Below, piece after piece: positions 40,505 to 49,623 of a stretch of DNA of 64,000 nt (the first letter of the stretch is position 1; each line of letters begins with the position of its first letter). The notes under the pieces were generated by a model. That model worked only from the letters and a program-made list of their open reading frames with translations. It did not search any database and was not told the DNA's origin. The translations under genes were made by a program, and so were the position numbers. The stretch comes from Simiduia litorea (GTDB taxonomy: Bacteria > Pseudomonadota > Gammaproteobacteria > Pseudomonadales > Cellvibrionaceae). The stretch lies in NCBI RefSeq assembly GCF_042853465.1, contig NZ_AP031497.1, positions 4,154,001 through 4,218,000 of the forward strand, given 5' to 3'.

Positions 40505-41286
40505 TATTTAGCCTCCGGAGCCAAGATGGGTAAGCCCATGATATCGTTAGTCGCTTGTTTCTTAGCGATTTTGATACCTTGTAAGATAGATGTACGGTAT
40601 TCGCCAGAGTCTAACTCGACGTATGCTTTTTGACGCGCATCCCAAGCACCAGACAAACGCGTGTCTGTGGTTTGGTACATCAAGGCAACACGGCCAACGC
40701 GCAGAATGTTTACTTCGCGGTCCTGACCACCGATGTTCAAGGTATCTTTATACGTGTCGATTTTACGACCGTACTCAGATTCAATTTTGTAAGCTTCAAG
40801 AACTTGACGGAATTTTTCAGCAACTGAAATATCCGCACGCTCTTGGTTGGCGCGAAGTTGCTCGATGCGGTCGCGACGCTCGGTCAAGTGGAAAGGTACG
40901 TCCAGCTCAACGAACTGCTCCAAACCATCCAACATGCGAAGGATCAACGGCTGGATTTGACGCTCCATTACCGTTACCTGGTCGATTGACTCTTCCAGAT
41001 CAGTCAATACAACGAGCTGGTTAGCAATCTGCTTTTCCTGCTGAGCGTTGTATACCTTCAAGCCTTCAATCTGCTTATTAACAGTTTTGAATTCCTGCAA
41101 CAGAGAATTAGTGTCATCGGCGATCTTGTCGATACGCTTCTGAGACTGCATAGCTGCTGTGGTTTTAGCCTGACCTGTCTGCAGAATCGCATTCAGGGTT
41201 TGGTCTGCTTGAGCCACACTGCCAATCAGTGCGCCAGCAGAAAGCATTGTGGACAATGCCACCGCTTTCATTCGTTGCTTCTTCAT
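40504..41286 (-). CDS. DUF3450 protein, first gene of the TonB2-type operon
   Basis: The 260-residue exported protein has a signal peptide (about 1-27, GSVAQADQ) and a long coiled coil (residues about 40-125, IDKIADDTNSLLQEFKTVNKQ). DUF3450 proteins precede TtpC in Vibrio TonB2-type systems; their role is thought to be periplasmic but is not defined. The start at 41284-41286 has GGGGGAA upstream; the longer frame to 41424 lacks a ribosome site. The 301-bp region 41287-41587 holds no gene and should carry the operon promoter; I see no clear Fur box. Confidence 0.88.
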   Translation of the reverse strand: MKKQRMKAVALSTMLSAGALIGSVAQADQTLNAILQTGQAKTTAAMQSQKRIDKIADDTNSLLQEFKTVNKQIEGLKVYNAQQEKQIANQLVVLTDLEESIDQVTVMERQIQPLILRMLDGLEQFVELDVPFHLTERRDRIEQLRANQERADISVAEKFRQVLEAYKIESEYGRKIDTYKDTLNIGGQDREVNILRVGRVALMYQTTDTRLSGAWDARQKAYVELDSGEYRTSILQGIKIAKKQATNDIMGLPILAPEAK

Positions 41287-41587
41287 AGTTCCCCCAACTC
41301 GGGTGCTTTTTGTGCAATCAACTTTGCGCGTCAGTTTAGTTTCACTGCCACACACGCTTAATTCCGCGTTGCTCCGGCGACAGAGAAGGGTGGCATTGTA
41401 ATGACCCCCTCCGTCAAGATTCAACGACTAGACGAATATCCAAAAACAGTTTGTGCCGTTAAGTAACACAAAGGTAACAGATTGGTAACAACTCTCGGAA
41501 AGTACATCCAACAGCGGTAACACCAGCCCAAAAAACGTACAACTGCATGGTGAATCGTTATGAAGCTTGCCAAATTTGCGACAACTT

Positions 41588-42094
41588 TCACATTCGATCC
41601 AGCACTATAAACGAATAGTCATAAGGATTGGAACCTCCTGAGCTATGCCTTTCTTCGCTTATTTGTTGCCAATACTGCTGTTCAAGGTGAGGAAAATGTG
41701 CATCGCCCTCAACAACTGCATGAACCTTAGTCAAATACAGGCGGTTTGCCATAGGCAATGCCTGTCGATAGATCTCGCCGCCACCAATCACCATAACCTC
41801 ATCCGCATTTAGGCTAGCCAACAGCGTTTGTGCCAATGCCAATGCTTGATCTAGCGAGTTACAGACCGTAACACCCTCAGCCTGCCAACCGCGCTGACGC
41901 GTAATCACGATATTCGGCCGACCGGGCAGCGGTCGGCCGATGGATTCAAAGGTTTTTCGCCCCATGATCACCGGCTTGCCTAGCGTCGTGCGCTTAAAAT
42001 AGCCGAGATCGCCAGGCAGGTGCCAAGGCAACTGATTGTCTTTGCCGATGACATTGTTTTCCGCCATGGCGACGATAAGTGCTAGCCCAGCCAT
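41588..42094 (-). CDS. folA: Dihydrofolate reductase
   Basis: The 168-residue enzyme reduces dihydrofolate to tetrahydrofolate with NADPH. It opens LALIVAMAENNVIGKDNQLPWHLPGDL, with the Asp/Trp active-site region PWHLPGDL, and has GRKTFESIGRPLPGR (NADPH binding) and VMVIGGGEIY. Length is slightly more than E. coli DHFR (159). Its start overlaps the thyA stop (TAATG), so it completes the thymidylate cycle with ThyA. Confidence 0.96.
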   Translation of the reverse strand: MAGLALIVAMAENNVIGKDNQLPWHLPGDLGYFKRTTLGKPVIMGRKTFESIGRPLPGRPNIVITRQRGWQAEGVTVCNSLDQALALAQTLLASLNADEVMVIGGGEIYRQALPMANRLYLTKVHAVVEGDAHFPHLEQQYWQQISEERHSSGGSNPYDYSFIVLDRM

Positions 42095-42927
42095 TAAATC
42101 GCCACCGGCGCTGGTATGTGGGGGTCTGGGTGATAGCCCAACAATTCAAAGTCCTCAAACGTGAAGGCCAGAATATCCTTTACCGCTGGGTTAATTTTCA
42201 TGGTCGGCAGAGCTTTGGGCGTGCGCGCTAACTGCAATTCAACCTGTTCGGCATGATTGCTATACAAATGCGCATCGCCAAAGGTGTGAACAAAGTCGCC
42301 CAAGGCTAAATCACACACCTGCGCCAACATCATGGTGAAGAGCGCGTAGGAGGCGATATTAAAAGGCACGCCGAGGAAAATGTCGGCGCTGCGCTGGTAC
42401 AACTGGCAGGACAACTTGCCTTCGGCCACATAGAACTGAAACAGGGTGTGACAGGGCGCCAAGGCCATCCGCCCCTGAGCTACATTGTCTTGGGGCGATA
42501 AAGCTTCGTCGGGCAACGCCGTGGGGTTCCATGCAGAAATCAGAAGACGCCTAGAGTTTGGCTTGGTTTTTATCATCTGCACCAAATCTTTAATTTGGTC
42601 CACCACCACGCCATTTGGCCCTTCCCACGAGCGCCATTGGTGGCCGTAAACCGGGCCGAGATCGCCGGATTCCGTGGCCCATTCGTCCCATATTTTGACG
42701 CCATGTTGCTTTAAATAAGCGGTGTTGGTATCGCCCTGCAAAAACCACAGCAGCTCGTGAATGATGGATTTCAGATGGCATTTTTTCGTCGTGATAAGTG
42801 GAAAGCCCTGCGCTAGGTCGAAGCGCATCTGGTAGCCGAACACGCTCTTAGTGCCGGTGCCGGTGCGGTCGCCTTTTTGCACGCCGTTATCGCGAACATG
42901 GCGCATTAAATCTAAATACTGTTTCAC
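42094..42927 (-). CDS. thyA: Thymidylate synthase
   Basis: The 277-residue enzyme methylates dUMP to dTMP. The catalytic cysteine lies in ALAPCHTLFQFYV, and SADIFLGVPFNIASYA, RRLLISAWNP and the C-terminal PHIPAPVAI are typical. It is slightly longer than the E. coli enzyme (264). Its start overlaps the lgt stop, giving a tight lgt-thyA-folA operon. Confidence 0.96.
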   Translation of the reverse strand: MKQYLDLMRHVRDNGVQKGDRTGTGTKSVFGYQMRFDLAQGFPLITTKKCHLKSIIHELLWFLQGDTNTAYLKQHGVKIWDEWATESGDLGPVYGHQWRSWEGPNGVVVDQIKDLVQMIKTKPNSRRLLISAWNPTALPDEALSPQDNVAQGRMALAPCHTLFQFYVAEGKLSCQLYQRSADIFLGVPFNIASYALFTMMLAQVCDLALGDFVHTFGDAHLYSNHAEQVELQLARTPKALPTMKINPAVKDILAFTFEDFELLGYHPDPHIPAPVAI

Positions 42928-43760
42928 GATGATTTCACTCCACTCGCATCACGCTTTTTGTAGGCCCAGAGGAAAAAGATCAACCCCAACAAAAACATCG
43001 GCGCCGATAACACTTGGCCGCGGGTCACCCAGCCAAATAAATCAAAACTAATATGGTTATCAGGCTCGCGCACAAACTCCACCATAAAGCGGAACAAACC
43101 GTAACCCATTAAAAACAAGCCGCTCACCGCCATGCGCGGGCGCGGCTTGGCGGAAAACCAAAACAAAATGACAAACAACAAAAATCCCTCGAGAGCGGCC
43201 TGATACAACTGTGACGGGTGTCTTGCCAGTGCTTCGGGGTCGCGGGGGAACACCATGGCCCAGGGCAGGTCTGTGGGTCGGCCCCAGAGCTCTTGACCGA
43301 TAAAATTACCTAAGCGGCCAAACGCTAAACCCAGCGGTACCATGGGTGCAATGAAATCGGTGATGGCAAAAAAGGGCTGCTTAATCTTGCGCCCGTAGAG
43401 CCAGAGCGCAATCAGCACGCCGAGCAAACCGCCGTGGAACGACATCCCGCCCTCCCAGATTTTCATCAACCAAAGTGGCTCTTCGAGGAAGCGATCAAAA
43501 TTATAAAACAGCACATAACCCAAGCGACCACCTAAGATGACGCCAAAGGCGCCATACATAATCAAGTCTTCTACCTGGGCGCGGGTAACCGGGCTATCGG
43601 CGCGCGCGGCGCGGCGGGCGGCGAGAAAACCGGTACCGAGAAACGCCGCCAAGTACATCAAGCCATACCAGTGCACCGCGAGCGGCCCGAGGCTGTAACC
43701 GGCTATCTCAAAGGGACCAAAAGCAAAGGCGATAGGGTCTATTTCGGGGTATTTCAACAT
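42924..43760 (-). CDS. lgt: Prolipoprotein diacylglyceryl transferase
   Basis: The 278-residue inner-membrane enzyme adds diacylglycerol to the lipobox cysteine of lipoproteins. Seven membrane helices are predicted. Signature segments are MSFHGGLLGVL (His near 102), GRLGNFIGQELWGRPT (with the essential Arg) and HPSQLYQAALEGF. The ATG at 43758-43760 is used; a TTG two codons earlier is less likely. It is divergent from the NRDE gene. Confidence 0.95.
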   Translation of the reverse strand: MLKYPEIDPIAFAFGPFEIAGYSLGPLAVHWYGLMYLAAFLGTGFLAARRAARADSPVTRAQVEDLIMYGAFGVILGGRLGYVLFYNFDRFLEEPLWLMKIWEGGMSFHGGLLGVLIALWLYGRKIKQPFFAITDFIAPMVPLGLAFGRLGNFIGQELWGRPTDLPWAMVFPRDPEALARHPSQLYQAALEGFLLFVILFWFSAKPRPRMAVSGLFLMGYGLFRFMVEFVREPDNHISFDLFGWVTRGQVLSAPMFLLGLIFFLWAYKKRDASGVKSS

Positions 43761-43854
43761 GAACAATATCCAATCTGTGGAGTATCAGGCGTTGATCCAA
43801 CGCACATCAGGCGGGCATTATGCTTTCTTCACTCGCTCGCTGCCACAACTGCCC

Positions 43855-44625
43855 ATGTGTTTACTCTTTATTGCCCATCAAGCTCACAACCACTGGCCAC
43901 TTATCCTCGCCAGCAACCGCGATGAATTTCACCAGCGCGCCACGGCTGCTGCCCACTATTGGCAGGACAACCCGCAATGGCTGGGCGGTAAAGACCTAGA
44001 GGCCGGAGGCAGCTGGCTGCTGCTCAACCGCAACGGCCGATTTGGCGCGCTCACCAATGTGCGCAATGGCCAGCTTGCGGCGGGTAAACTGAGTCGAGGC
44101 GAATTGGTCAAACGCGCGGCCAGCCTAGACCATGGAGGCTCTATCAATGGGCGCGACTTCGGCGGTTTTAACCTGCTCACCGGGGTACTCAACGGCGGGC
44201 AATGGCAGATGCAGGTGACGTCGAATCAATCAGACCCACAGCCGCGCTCGCCACTCAACGCCGGCATCCACGGGCTAAGTAATGCCAGCCTCAACACACC
44301 CTGGCCAAAGGTCGCCTCGGGCAGACGAGAATTGCACCAGCTACTGAGCGATACAGACGGCGAGGCGGCGCTAGAACAAGGCCTCTGGCAACTGCTGAGC
44401 AACCGCAATCAAGCGCCAGAGGTCGAGCTGCCCGATACAGGCATCAGCCGAGACATGGAATTATTGCTGTCGAGTCGATTTATTGTAAACCAGCGCTACG
44501 GCACCCGCGCCAGCACACTGCTGTTAGTTGATAGGCAACAGCGAGCGCTGTTCGTTGAGCGCAGTTTTGATACGGCGGGGGGACTGCAAAGCGAAACCCG
44601 TGAGCGCTTTAGCTTTGACGGTTAA
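43855..44625 (+). CDS. NRDE/TANGO2-family protein
   Basis: The 256-residue protein starts MCLLFIAHQAHNHWPLILASNRDEFHQR, which holds the NRDE motif that names the family, with the N-terminal Cys typical of Ntn-like folds. It also has GGSWLLLNRNGRFGALTNVRNG. The family is related to TANGO2, whose biochemical function is unsettled. An ATG 32 codons upstream has no family similarity, so the start at 43855 is preferred. Confidence 0.9.
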   Translation: MCLLFIAHQAHNHWPLILASNRDEFHQRATAAAHYWQDNPQWLGGKDLEAGGSWLLLNRNGRFGALTNVRNGQLAAGKLSRGELVKRAASLDHGGSINGRDFGGFNLLTGVLNGGQWQMQVTSNQSDPQPRSPLNAGIHGLSNASLNTPWPKVASGRRELHQLLSDTDGEAALEQGLWQLLSNRNQAPEVELPDTGISRDMELLLSSRFIVNQRYGTRASTLLLVDRQQRALFVERSFDTAGGLQSETRERFSFDG

Positions 44626-44668
44626 CAGGCAAGCCGCCCGCCTTGAGTTTATAGGGGCAGACGGTCTG

Positions 44669-44759
44669 CCTGTAGCCTGTAGCCTGTAACCTGTAACCTG
44701 TAACCTGTAACCTGTAACCTGTAACCTGTAACCTGTAACCTGTAACCTGTAACCTGTAA
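44669..44759. repeat. Heptanucleotide tandem repeat, 13 x CCTGTAR
   Basis: Two copies of CCTGTAG are followed by eleven of CCTGTAA, filling the gap between the converging NRDE and ptsP genes and ending 13 bases before the ptsP stop. Same unit length and setting as the repeat at 14153, but a different sequence. Confidence 0.95.
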
Positions 44760-44772
44760 CTAAAATATTGAC

Positions 44773-47040
44773 TTAAACGTTAGGGCGATAAAGCCGCTTA
44801 ATCCCCATATCCTGTAACCGCGTATTCAAGGTTGCCTCAATGGCTTCGGCTGTGTGCAGGCTCATCACCTCGGCCAGCAAGGCACTGGCTTGATCCTTTG
44901 AGATGGCGCGCAACACCGACTTCACTTTCGGTAAATTGGTGGCGCTCATCGACAGCACATCGTAACCCATGGCCATAAGCAACACCGCAGCACCTGGGTC
45001 GCCCGCTAGCTCGCCGCAAATACTGACATCGACATTCTCTGAGTGACCTGCTTGCACCACTTCCTGCAGGGCACTTAGCACGGCCGGGTGCATACTTTGG
45101 TACAAGTCCGCCACGCGCGCGTTGTTGCGATCCACGGCTAACAAATACTGGGTTAAATCGTTCGAGCCAACGGACAAAAAGTCGGCGCGCGCAGCCAACT
45201 CTTTGGCTTGATATACCGCTGCGGGCACCTCCACCATCACCCCCACAGGCGGGTAGACGACGCGGTGGCCTTCTTCCATCACTTCGTTAAAGGCGCGCAG
45301 GATTAAGGCATTGGCGGCATCTAGCTCGGGAATATTGGTAATCATGGGCAGCATAATGCGCAAATTATCGAGGCCTTCGCTGGCCTTGAGCATGGCGCGC
45401 ACCTGCACCAGAAAGATCTCCGGGTGATCGAGGGTGACCCGAATACCGCGCCAGCCGAGAAAGGGGTTGTCTTCTTCAATCGGGAAGTAGGGCAGGGCTT
45501 TATCGCCACCCACATCCAGCGTGCGCATGGTCACTTGGCGCGGCGCGAAGGCCTCGAGCTGTTCGCGGTAAATTTTGGTTTGCTCTTCTTCGCCCGGGAA
45601 GCGATCGCGCAACAGAAAGGGCACTTCGGTGCGGTACAAACCCACACCTTCGGCGCCACGATCGAGCGAGCGCATCACGTCCGCCATCAAACCGGTATTC
45701 ACCCACAGGTTGAGCCGGTGGCCGTCAGTGGTTTCACAGGGTTTATCTTTTAAGGCTTCCAAGTCTTTCTGTAGCGCCTGCTCTTCTTTGAAGATCGCCT
45801 TGTAATGAGACTTAAGTACCTTGGACGGGTCTAGGTAGACGATGCCGTTATAGCCGTCGACGATGAGTTTGCGCTGATCTAATTTGGTGTAGGGCAGATC
45901 GATCACCCCCATCACGGTGGGAATATCCATCGCCCGCGCCAAAATGGCCACATGGGAGTTGCGAGAACCTTCAACCGATATCATACCGGCGAGTTTGTCG
46001 GCCGGCACATCGCCCAACATAGAGGCCGTCAACTCTTCGCCAACCAGAATAGTATTGTCTGGGTAGACGCGGCACATTTGTGCCGACTCTTGCAGATATG
46101 CCAAGACTCGACGCCCCAGATCGCGCACATCAGCGGCGCGATCGCGTAAATAAGGGTCGCTCATGGCATTGAAGTTGCGTTCGTGTTCCAAGATCACGTC
46201 GGCCCAGGCATAGGGAGCGCAGACGCCGCCGCGAATACGCTCGGTCACCTCGCCGCCCAATGAGGCATCGTCGAGCATGGCTAAATAGGCATCAAACAGC
46301 GCCTGTTCTTCACGCGACAAGCGGCTTCTCAACTCGTCGCTCATGCGGCCAATATCGTTGCGCACGGCAGCCAAACACCGGTAGAAAAAGGCAATCTCTT
46401 CTTCGATGTCCGACACTACTTGATAGGGCACGGAATTTAGATCTGCGGGTGGCGATATCACCACCGCCTCGCCGATGGCTACGCCGGAGCAGCCAGAGAC
46501 GCCGGTAAATTTAGCCTCGCCTTTACCTTGGCCTACGGCAACCACCACACCGGTGGCTTCGGCGTGGGCAATGACCCCAGCCAGTTGAGCCGATAAGGTT
46601 ACCAGGAAAGCTTCATCGCCTTCATCAAAGCGCCGACGATCGACCTGCTGCACCACCAACACACCCAATACTTCGCGGTGGTGAATAATGGGCACACCTA
46701 AAAAGGAGCTAAATCGCTCTTCGCCCGTTTCGGGAAAGTATTGGTAGCTGGGGTGAGTTTCGGCATGCTCTAGGTTGAGTGGTTCTTCGCGACTGGCCAC
46801 TCGGCCCACTAAACCCTCTTCGGCCCGCAGGCTGACTCTGCCCACCGCTTTCGGGTTAAGCCCATCGGTCGCCATCAACACGTAGTTTTTCTTGCCGTCG
46901 CGCAGGTAAACCGAGCACACCTGCGTGTGCATTGACTCTTTAATGCGCGCGACGATGATATTCAGCGCGGATTGAAGATCGCGAGCGGCGTTAACTTCTT
47001 GCACGATGTTTCGCAGCGAATTGAGCATGCTCGCGGCCAA
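44773..47040 (-). CDS. ptsP: PTS-Ntr enzyme I (PtsP)
   Basis: The 755-residue protein starts the nitrogen phosphotransferase chain by taking phosphate from PEP and passing it to NPr. A GAF sensor (residues about 15-160) precedes the PEP-utilising N-terminal domain, the phosphohistidine swivel (GSRNSHVAILARAMDIPTVMG, near 355) and the PEP-binding barrel (GADFLSVGSNDLTQYLLAVDR). Length is like E. coli PtsP (748). The TTG at 47038-47040 is eight bases after AGGAG; the next ATG four codons on is the alternative. It lies three bases after rppH. Confidence 0.94.
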   Translation of the reverse strand: MAASMLNSLRNIVQEVNAARDLQSALNIIVARIKESMHTQVCSVYLRDGKKNYVLMATDGLNPKAVGRVSLRAEEGLVGRVASREEPLNLEHAETHPSYQYFPETGEERFSSFLGVPIIHHREVLGVLVVQQVDRRRFDEGDEAFLVTLSAQLAGVIAHAEATGVVVAVGQGKGEAKFTGVSGCSGVAIGEAVVISPPADLNSVPYQVVSDIEEEIAFFYRCLAAVRNDIGRMSDELRSRLSREEQALFDAYLAMLDDASLGGEVTERIRGGVCAPYAWADVILEHERNFNAMSDPYLRDRAADVRDLGRRVLAYLQESAQMCRVYPDNTILVGEELTASMLGDVPADKLAGMISVEGSRNSHVAILARAMDIPTVMGVIDLPYTKLDQRKLIVDGYNGIVYLDPSKVLKSHYKAIFKEEQALQKDLEALKDKPCETTDGHRLNLWVNTGLMADVMRSLDRGAEGVGLYRTEVPFLLRDRFPGEEEQTKIYREQLEAFAPRQVTMRTLDVGGDKALPYFPIEEDNPFLGWRGIRVTLDHPEIFLVQVRAMLKASEGLDNLRIMLPMITNIPELDAANALILRAFNEVMEEGHRVVYPPVGVMVEVPAAVYQAKELAARADFLSVGSNDLTQYLLAVDRNNARVADLYQSMHPAVLSALQEVVQAGHSENVDVSICGELAGDPGAAVLLMAMGYDVLSMSATNLPKVKSVLRAISKDQASALLAEVMSLHTAEAIEATLNTRLQDMGIKRLYRPNV

Positions 47041-47043
47041 ATC

Positions 47044-47553
47044 TTACGCTCCTTTGTGATCCAATTGTTGACGCTGATGACGACAGTGTAGCGGCGAAAG
47101 CTCGCGCAGAGCCTTGCGGTACACATCGCGCTTGAAAGACACCACTTTACCCAGAGGATACCAATAGCTTACCCAGCGCCAATGATCAAACTCATCTTTT
47201 TTCTGCGTGTGTAAATTGATCTTCGACTCATCAGCCTTGAGGCGCAGTAAAAACCAGCGCTGCTTCTGGCCGATACACAGGGGGCTGGAGCCCTTGCGCA
47301 GCAACTTTTTAGGCAGCAAATAGCGCAACCAGCCCTTAGTGCTGGCCAATATCTCGACATCTTCTGGGCCCAGGCCCACTTCTTCGTACAGTTCTCGATA
47401 CAGGGCTTCTTCGGCGGTCTCCTTAGGATTGATACCGCCCTGTGGGAATTGCCAAGCGTCTTGGCCGCCTATGCGTCTCGCCCACAGCACCTGCCCGTGA
47501 TCATTGGTTACGATGATGCCCACATTGGGCCTAAAACCATCATTGTCTATCAC
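47044..47553 (-). CDS. rppH: RNA pyrophosphohydrolase
   Basis: The 169-residue Nudix hydrolase removes pyrophosphate from mRNA 5' ends to start decay. The Nudix box reads GGINPKETAEEALYRELYEEVG (residues about 38-59), with FRPNVGIIVTN at the N-terminus and WQFPQGGI. Length is close to E. coli RppH (176). The rppH-ptsP pairing is conserved in gammaproteobacteria. Confidence 0.95.
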   Translation of the reverse strand: MIDNDGFRPNVGIIVTNDHGQVLWARRIGGQDAWQFPQGGINPKETAEEALYRELYEEVGLGPEDVEILASTKGWLRYLLPKKLLRKGSSPLCIGQKQRWFLLRLKADESKINLHTQKKDEFDHWRWVSYWYPLGKVVSFKRDVYRKALRELSPLHCRHQRQQLDHKGA

Positions 47554-47711
47554 GGCGTTTTCCTTAGTGTTCTTACACCTTGTTATGCCAGCTATTGTTC
47601 CATAATTGCAGTGTATTCAGCAATTTACCTTCCCCCGTGGACTTCCCATTGAGAACCCACGGTCGAATCGCTATCCTTGCAGGCCTTTTACCCATAATGC
47701 AGGAACTTGTC

Positions 47712-48365
47712 GTGGCCGTCGCTATATTTGATCTTGATAACACGTTGATCGCGGGCGATTCAGACCACAGTTGGGGCGAATTTTTAGTTGAGAAACAACG
47801 GGTAGATGTAGTCAGTTACCGCCGCAGCAACGATCAATTCTACGAAGACTACAAGCGTGGCGAGCTAGACATTCGCGCCTACCAGCGCTTCGTGCTAAAG
47901 CAAGTGGCGCAGTTTAGCCCCGCCGAGCAAAGTGCCCTGCTCGCTGAGTTCATGCAGATTAAGATCCAACCACTCTGGCTACCCAAGGCTGTCGCGCTCA
48001 TCGAACACCATCGCGCACAGGGTCATTACCTGTTGATCATTACCGCGACCAATCGGTTCATCACCGCCCCTATTGCCGCGGCCTTAAAGGTGGATGAGTT
48101 GATCGCCACCGAGCCCGAACTGGTCGACGGCGTCTACACCGGCGAGATCATCGACCCACCCTGCTACCAAGAGGGCAAGGTCGCGCGCTGGCAGACGTGG
48201 TTAGCACAACAAGGGCGCGAAAATGAGACCTGCTACTTTTACAGCGACTCAATCAATGACTTACCCTTGCTCTCTGCCGTGCAACAACCGATAGTGGTAG
48301 ACCCCTGTGAGCAATTGCGCCTAGCGGCCAATGCCAAAGACTGGCCCATCATTAGCTTGCGATAA
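47712..48365 (+). CDS. HAD-superfamily hydrolase, SerB-like subclass IB
   Basis: The 217-residue phosphatase begins VAVAIFDLDNTLIAGDSDHSWG, with the DxDxT nucleophile motif; a Thr/Ser motif (LLIITATNRF) and the Asp pair YFYSDSINDLPLL follow. Subclass IB members include phosphoserine phosphatase-like and housekeeping phosphatases, so the substrate is not certain. The GTG at 47712 is chosen for AGGAA six bases upstream; the ATG five codons earlier is possible. It overlaps the next gene's frame by one base only on a longer reading of that gene. Confidence 0.85.
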   Translation: MAVAIFDLDNTLIAGDSDHSWGEFLVEKQRVDVVSYRRSNDQFYEDYKRGELDIRAYQRFVLKQVAQFSPAEQSALLAEFMQIKIQPLWLPKAVALIEHHRAQGHYLLIITATNRFITAPIAAALKVDELIATEPELVDGVYTGEIIDPPCYQEGKVARWQTWLAQQGRENETCYFYSDSINDLPLLSAVQQPIVVDPCEQLRLAANAKDWPIISLR

Positions 48366-48382
48366 TGTTCAGGAAAGAACCC

Positions 48383-49540
48383 ATGCGCGCCGTCATTCTA
48401 CCCTTCGCCCTGTTAACCTTGGCCTTGGCTGCCTGCCAAGATAAAGACGCCACACCTAAACTGTCGGAAGCACCCGTTGCGCCTCAAATCAGCAACCAAA
48501 AAATAGACCCCGCCGTGGATCAGGCGAGTCTCGCAGTATGGGATCGCGGCGCGGTTGCACTGGCGAGCAGCCAAGTTGAGCTGAAGGCGCTCAGGGATTC
48601 GGTGCAAGCGCTGCTGCAAAACCCCACTCAAGCAACACTCAACCAAGCCCGTGAGCAATGGCATGTCGCCCACAATAGCCAGCAGGCCTTTTCCCTGTTT
48701 TTCGCCATGGGTGCCGCCCACCCTGGGTTATTTGTAAAACTCGACAATGTGCACGATCAACTCGACGGCTGGCCTATCCAACCGGGCTTTTTGGATTATT
48801 TTGACGTCTACACCCACTCGGGCTTAGTCAACGACATCGCCATCCCGGTCACCGCAAAAGCACTAAAAGAAGCCCATCAGCAGTTTGACCCAGCCGATCG
48901 TGCACTCGGTCTACATCCAATCGCCTACCTTTTGTGGGGCGATAAAGGCCAAAGACCGGTGACAGATTTCGTCAAGCAGGCGCTCAAGGCGACCGGCGAA
49001 GACGAACCAAATGTGGAAGATTTAGCCAATAATCGACGCCGAGCACTGCTCGGCCTGATGGTCGAACTGGCCATAGATAGCCTGGACAGGCTAGCAACGC
49101 GATGGCAGGACGTGGGGGATTACACCAAGGTGTATACCAGCCTATCAGCGCAACAACGCTCTGAAATACTGCGTACATCAAGCATTTACTTGATTGAAGA
49201 ACTATTGATAAACAAGCAATTGCAACCGCAATTAGATGCTATTAGCCAAGCCCATCTCGAAGTGGCAAGCCACAACCAGTACAGCGGCGGCGGCAAGCGC
49301 TTACTCTCGGCGCAACTCAACGGTTTGGCATTATTGATCGAACAGAATCAAAGCTCGGCGCTGATTGCGCACTGGAGTAAAGGTGCCGCCAAGAGTTGGC
49401 TAGAGCAACTCGCCGCGGCGAATCGGGTGCTGGATAAATTGCCCGAGGAGGGCACGGCAACGGAGACCCAATGGGTTGCGGCCATCGCGGCACTGCAGCA
49501 GCTAAGCCAACCACTAAAAGTGGAAGTGGAACCACTTTAA
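48383..49540 (+). CDS. Imelysin-family (peptidase M75-like) lipoprotein
   Basis: The 385-residue protein has a lipoprotein signal (MRAVILPFALLTLALAAC, Cys 18) and a mostly helical imelysin domain. The diagnostic motif in the family is GxHxxE; here GLHPIAYLLWG has Ala in place of Glu, so metal binding by that motif is doubtful. The rest of the fold is preserved, including SSIYLIEELLINKQL. Imelysin proteins are often linked to iron uptake. It lies 17 bp downstream of the HAD hydrolase gene. Confidence 0.85.
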   Translation: MRAVILPFALLTLALAACQDKDATPKLSEAPVAPQISNQKIDPAVDQASLAVWDRGAVALASSQVELKALRDSVQALLQNPTQATLNQAREQWHVAHNSQQAFSLFFAMGAAHPGLFVKLDNVHDQLDGWPIQPGFLDYFDVYTHSGLVNDIAIPVTAKALKEAHQQFDPADRALGLHPIAYLLWGDKGQRPVTDFVKQALKATGEDEPNVEDLANNRRRALLGLMVELAIDSLDRLATRWQDVGDYTKVYTSLSAQQRSEILRTSSIYLIEELLINKQLQPQLDAISQAHLEVASHNQYSGGGKRLLSAQLNGLALLIEQNQSSALIAHWSKGAAKSWLEQLAAANRVLDKLPEEGTATETQWVAAIAALQQLSQPLKVEVEPL

Positions 49541-49623
49541 GGCGGCGTCTAGAGGTTCTGCTACTAGGCCAATGGATTAGCCAACAGCGTCACTCAACAT
49601 CAGCATAATATTTTCACAGCCGG

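Noticed and set aside
41287..41587. Fur-regulated promoter before the TonB operon
   Set aside because: I looked for a 19-bp GATAATGATAATCATTATC-like palindrome and saw none with enough matches.
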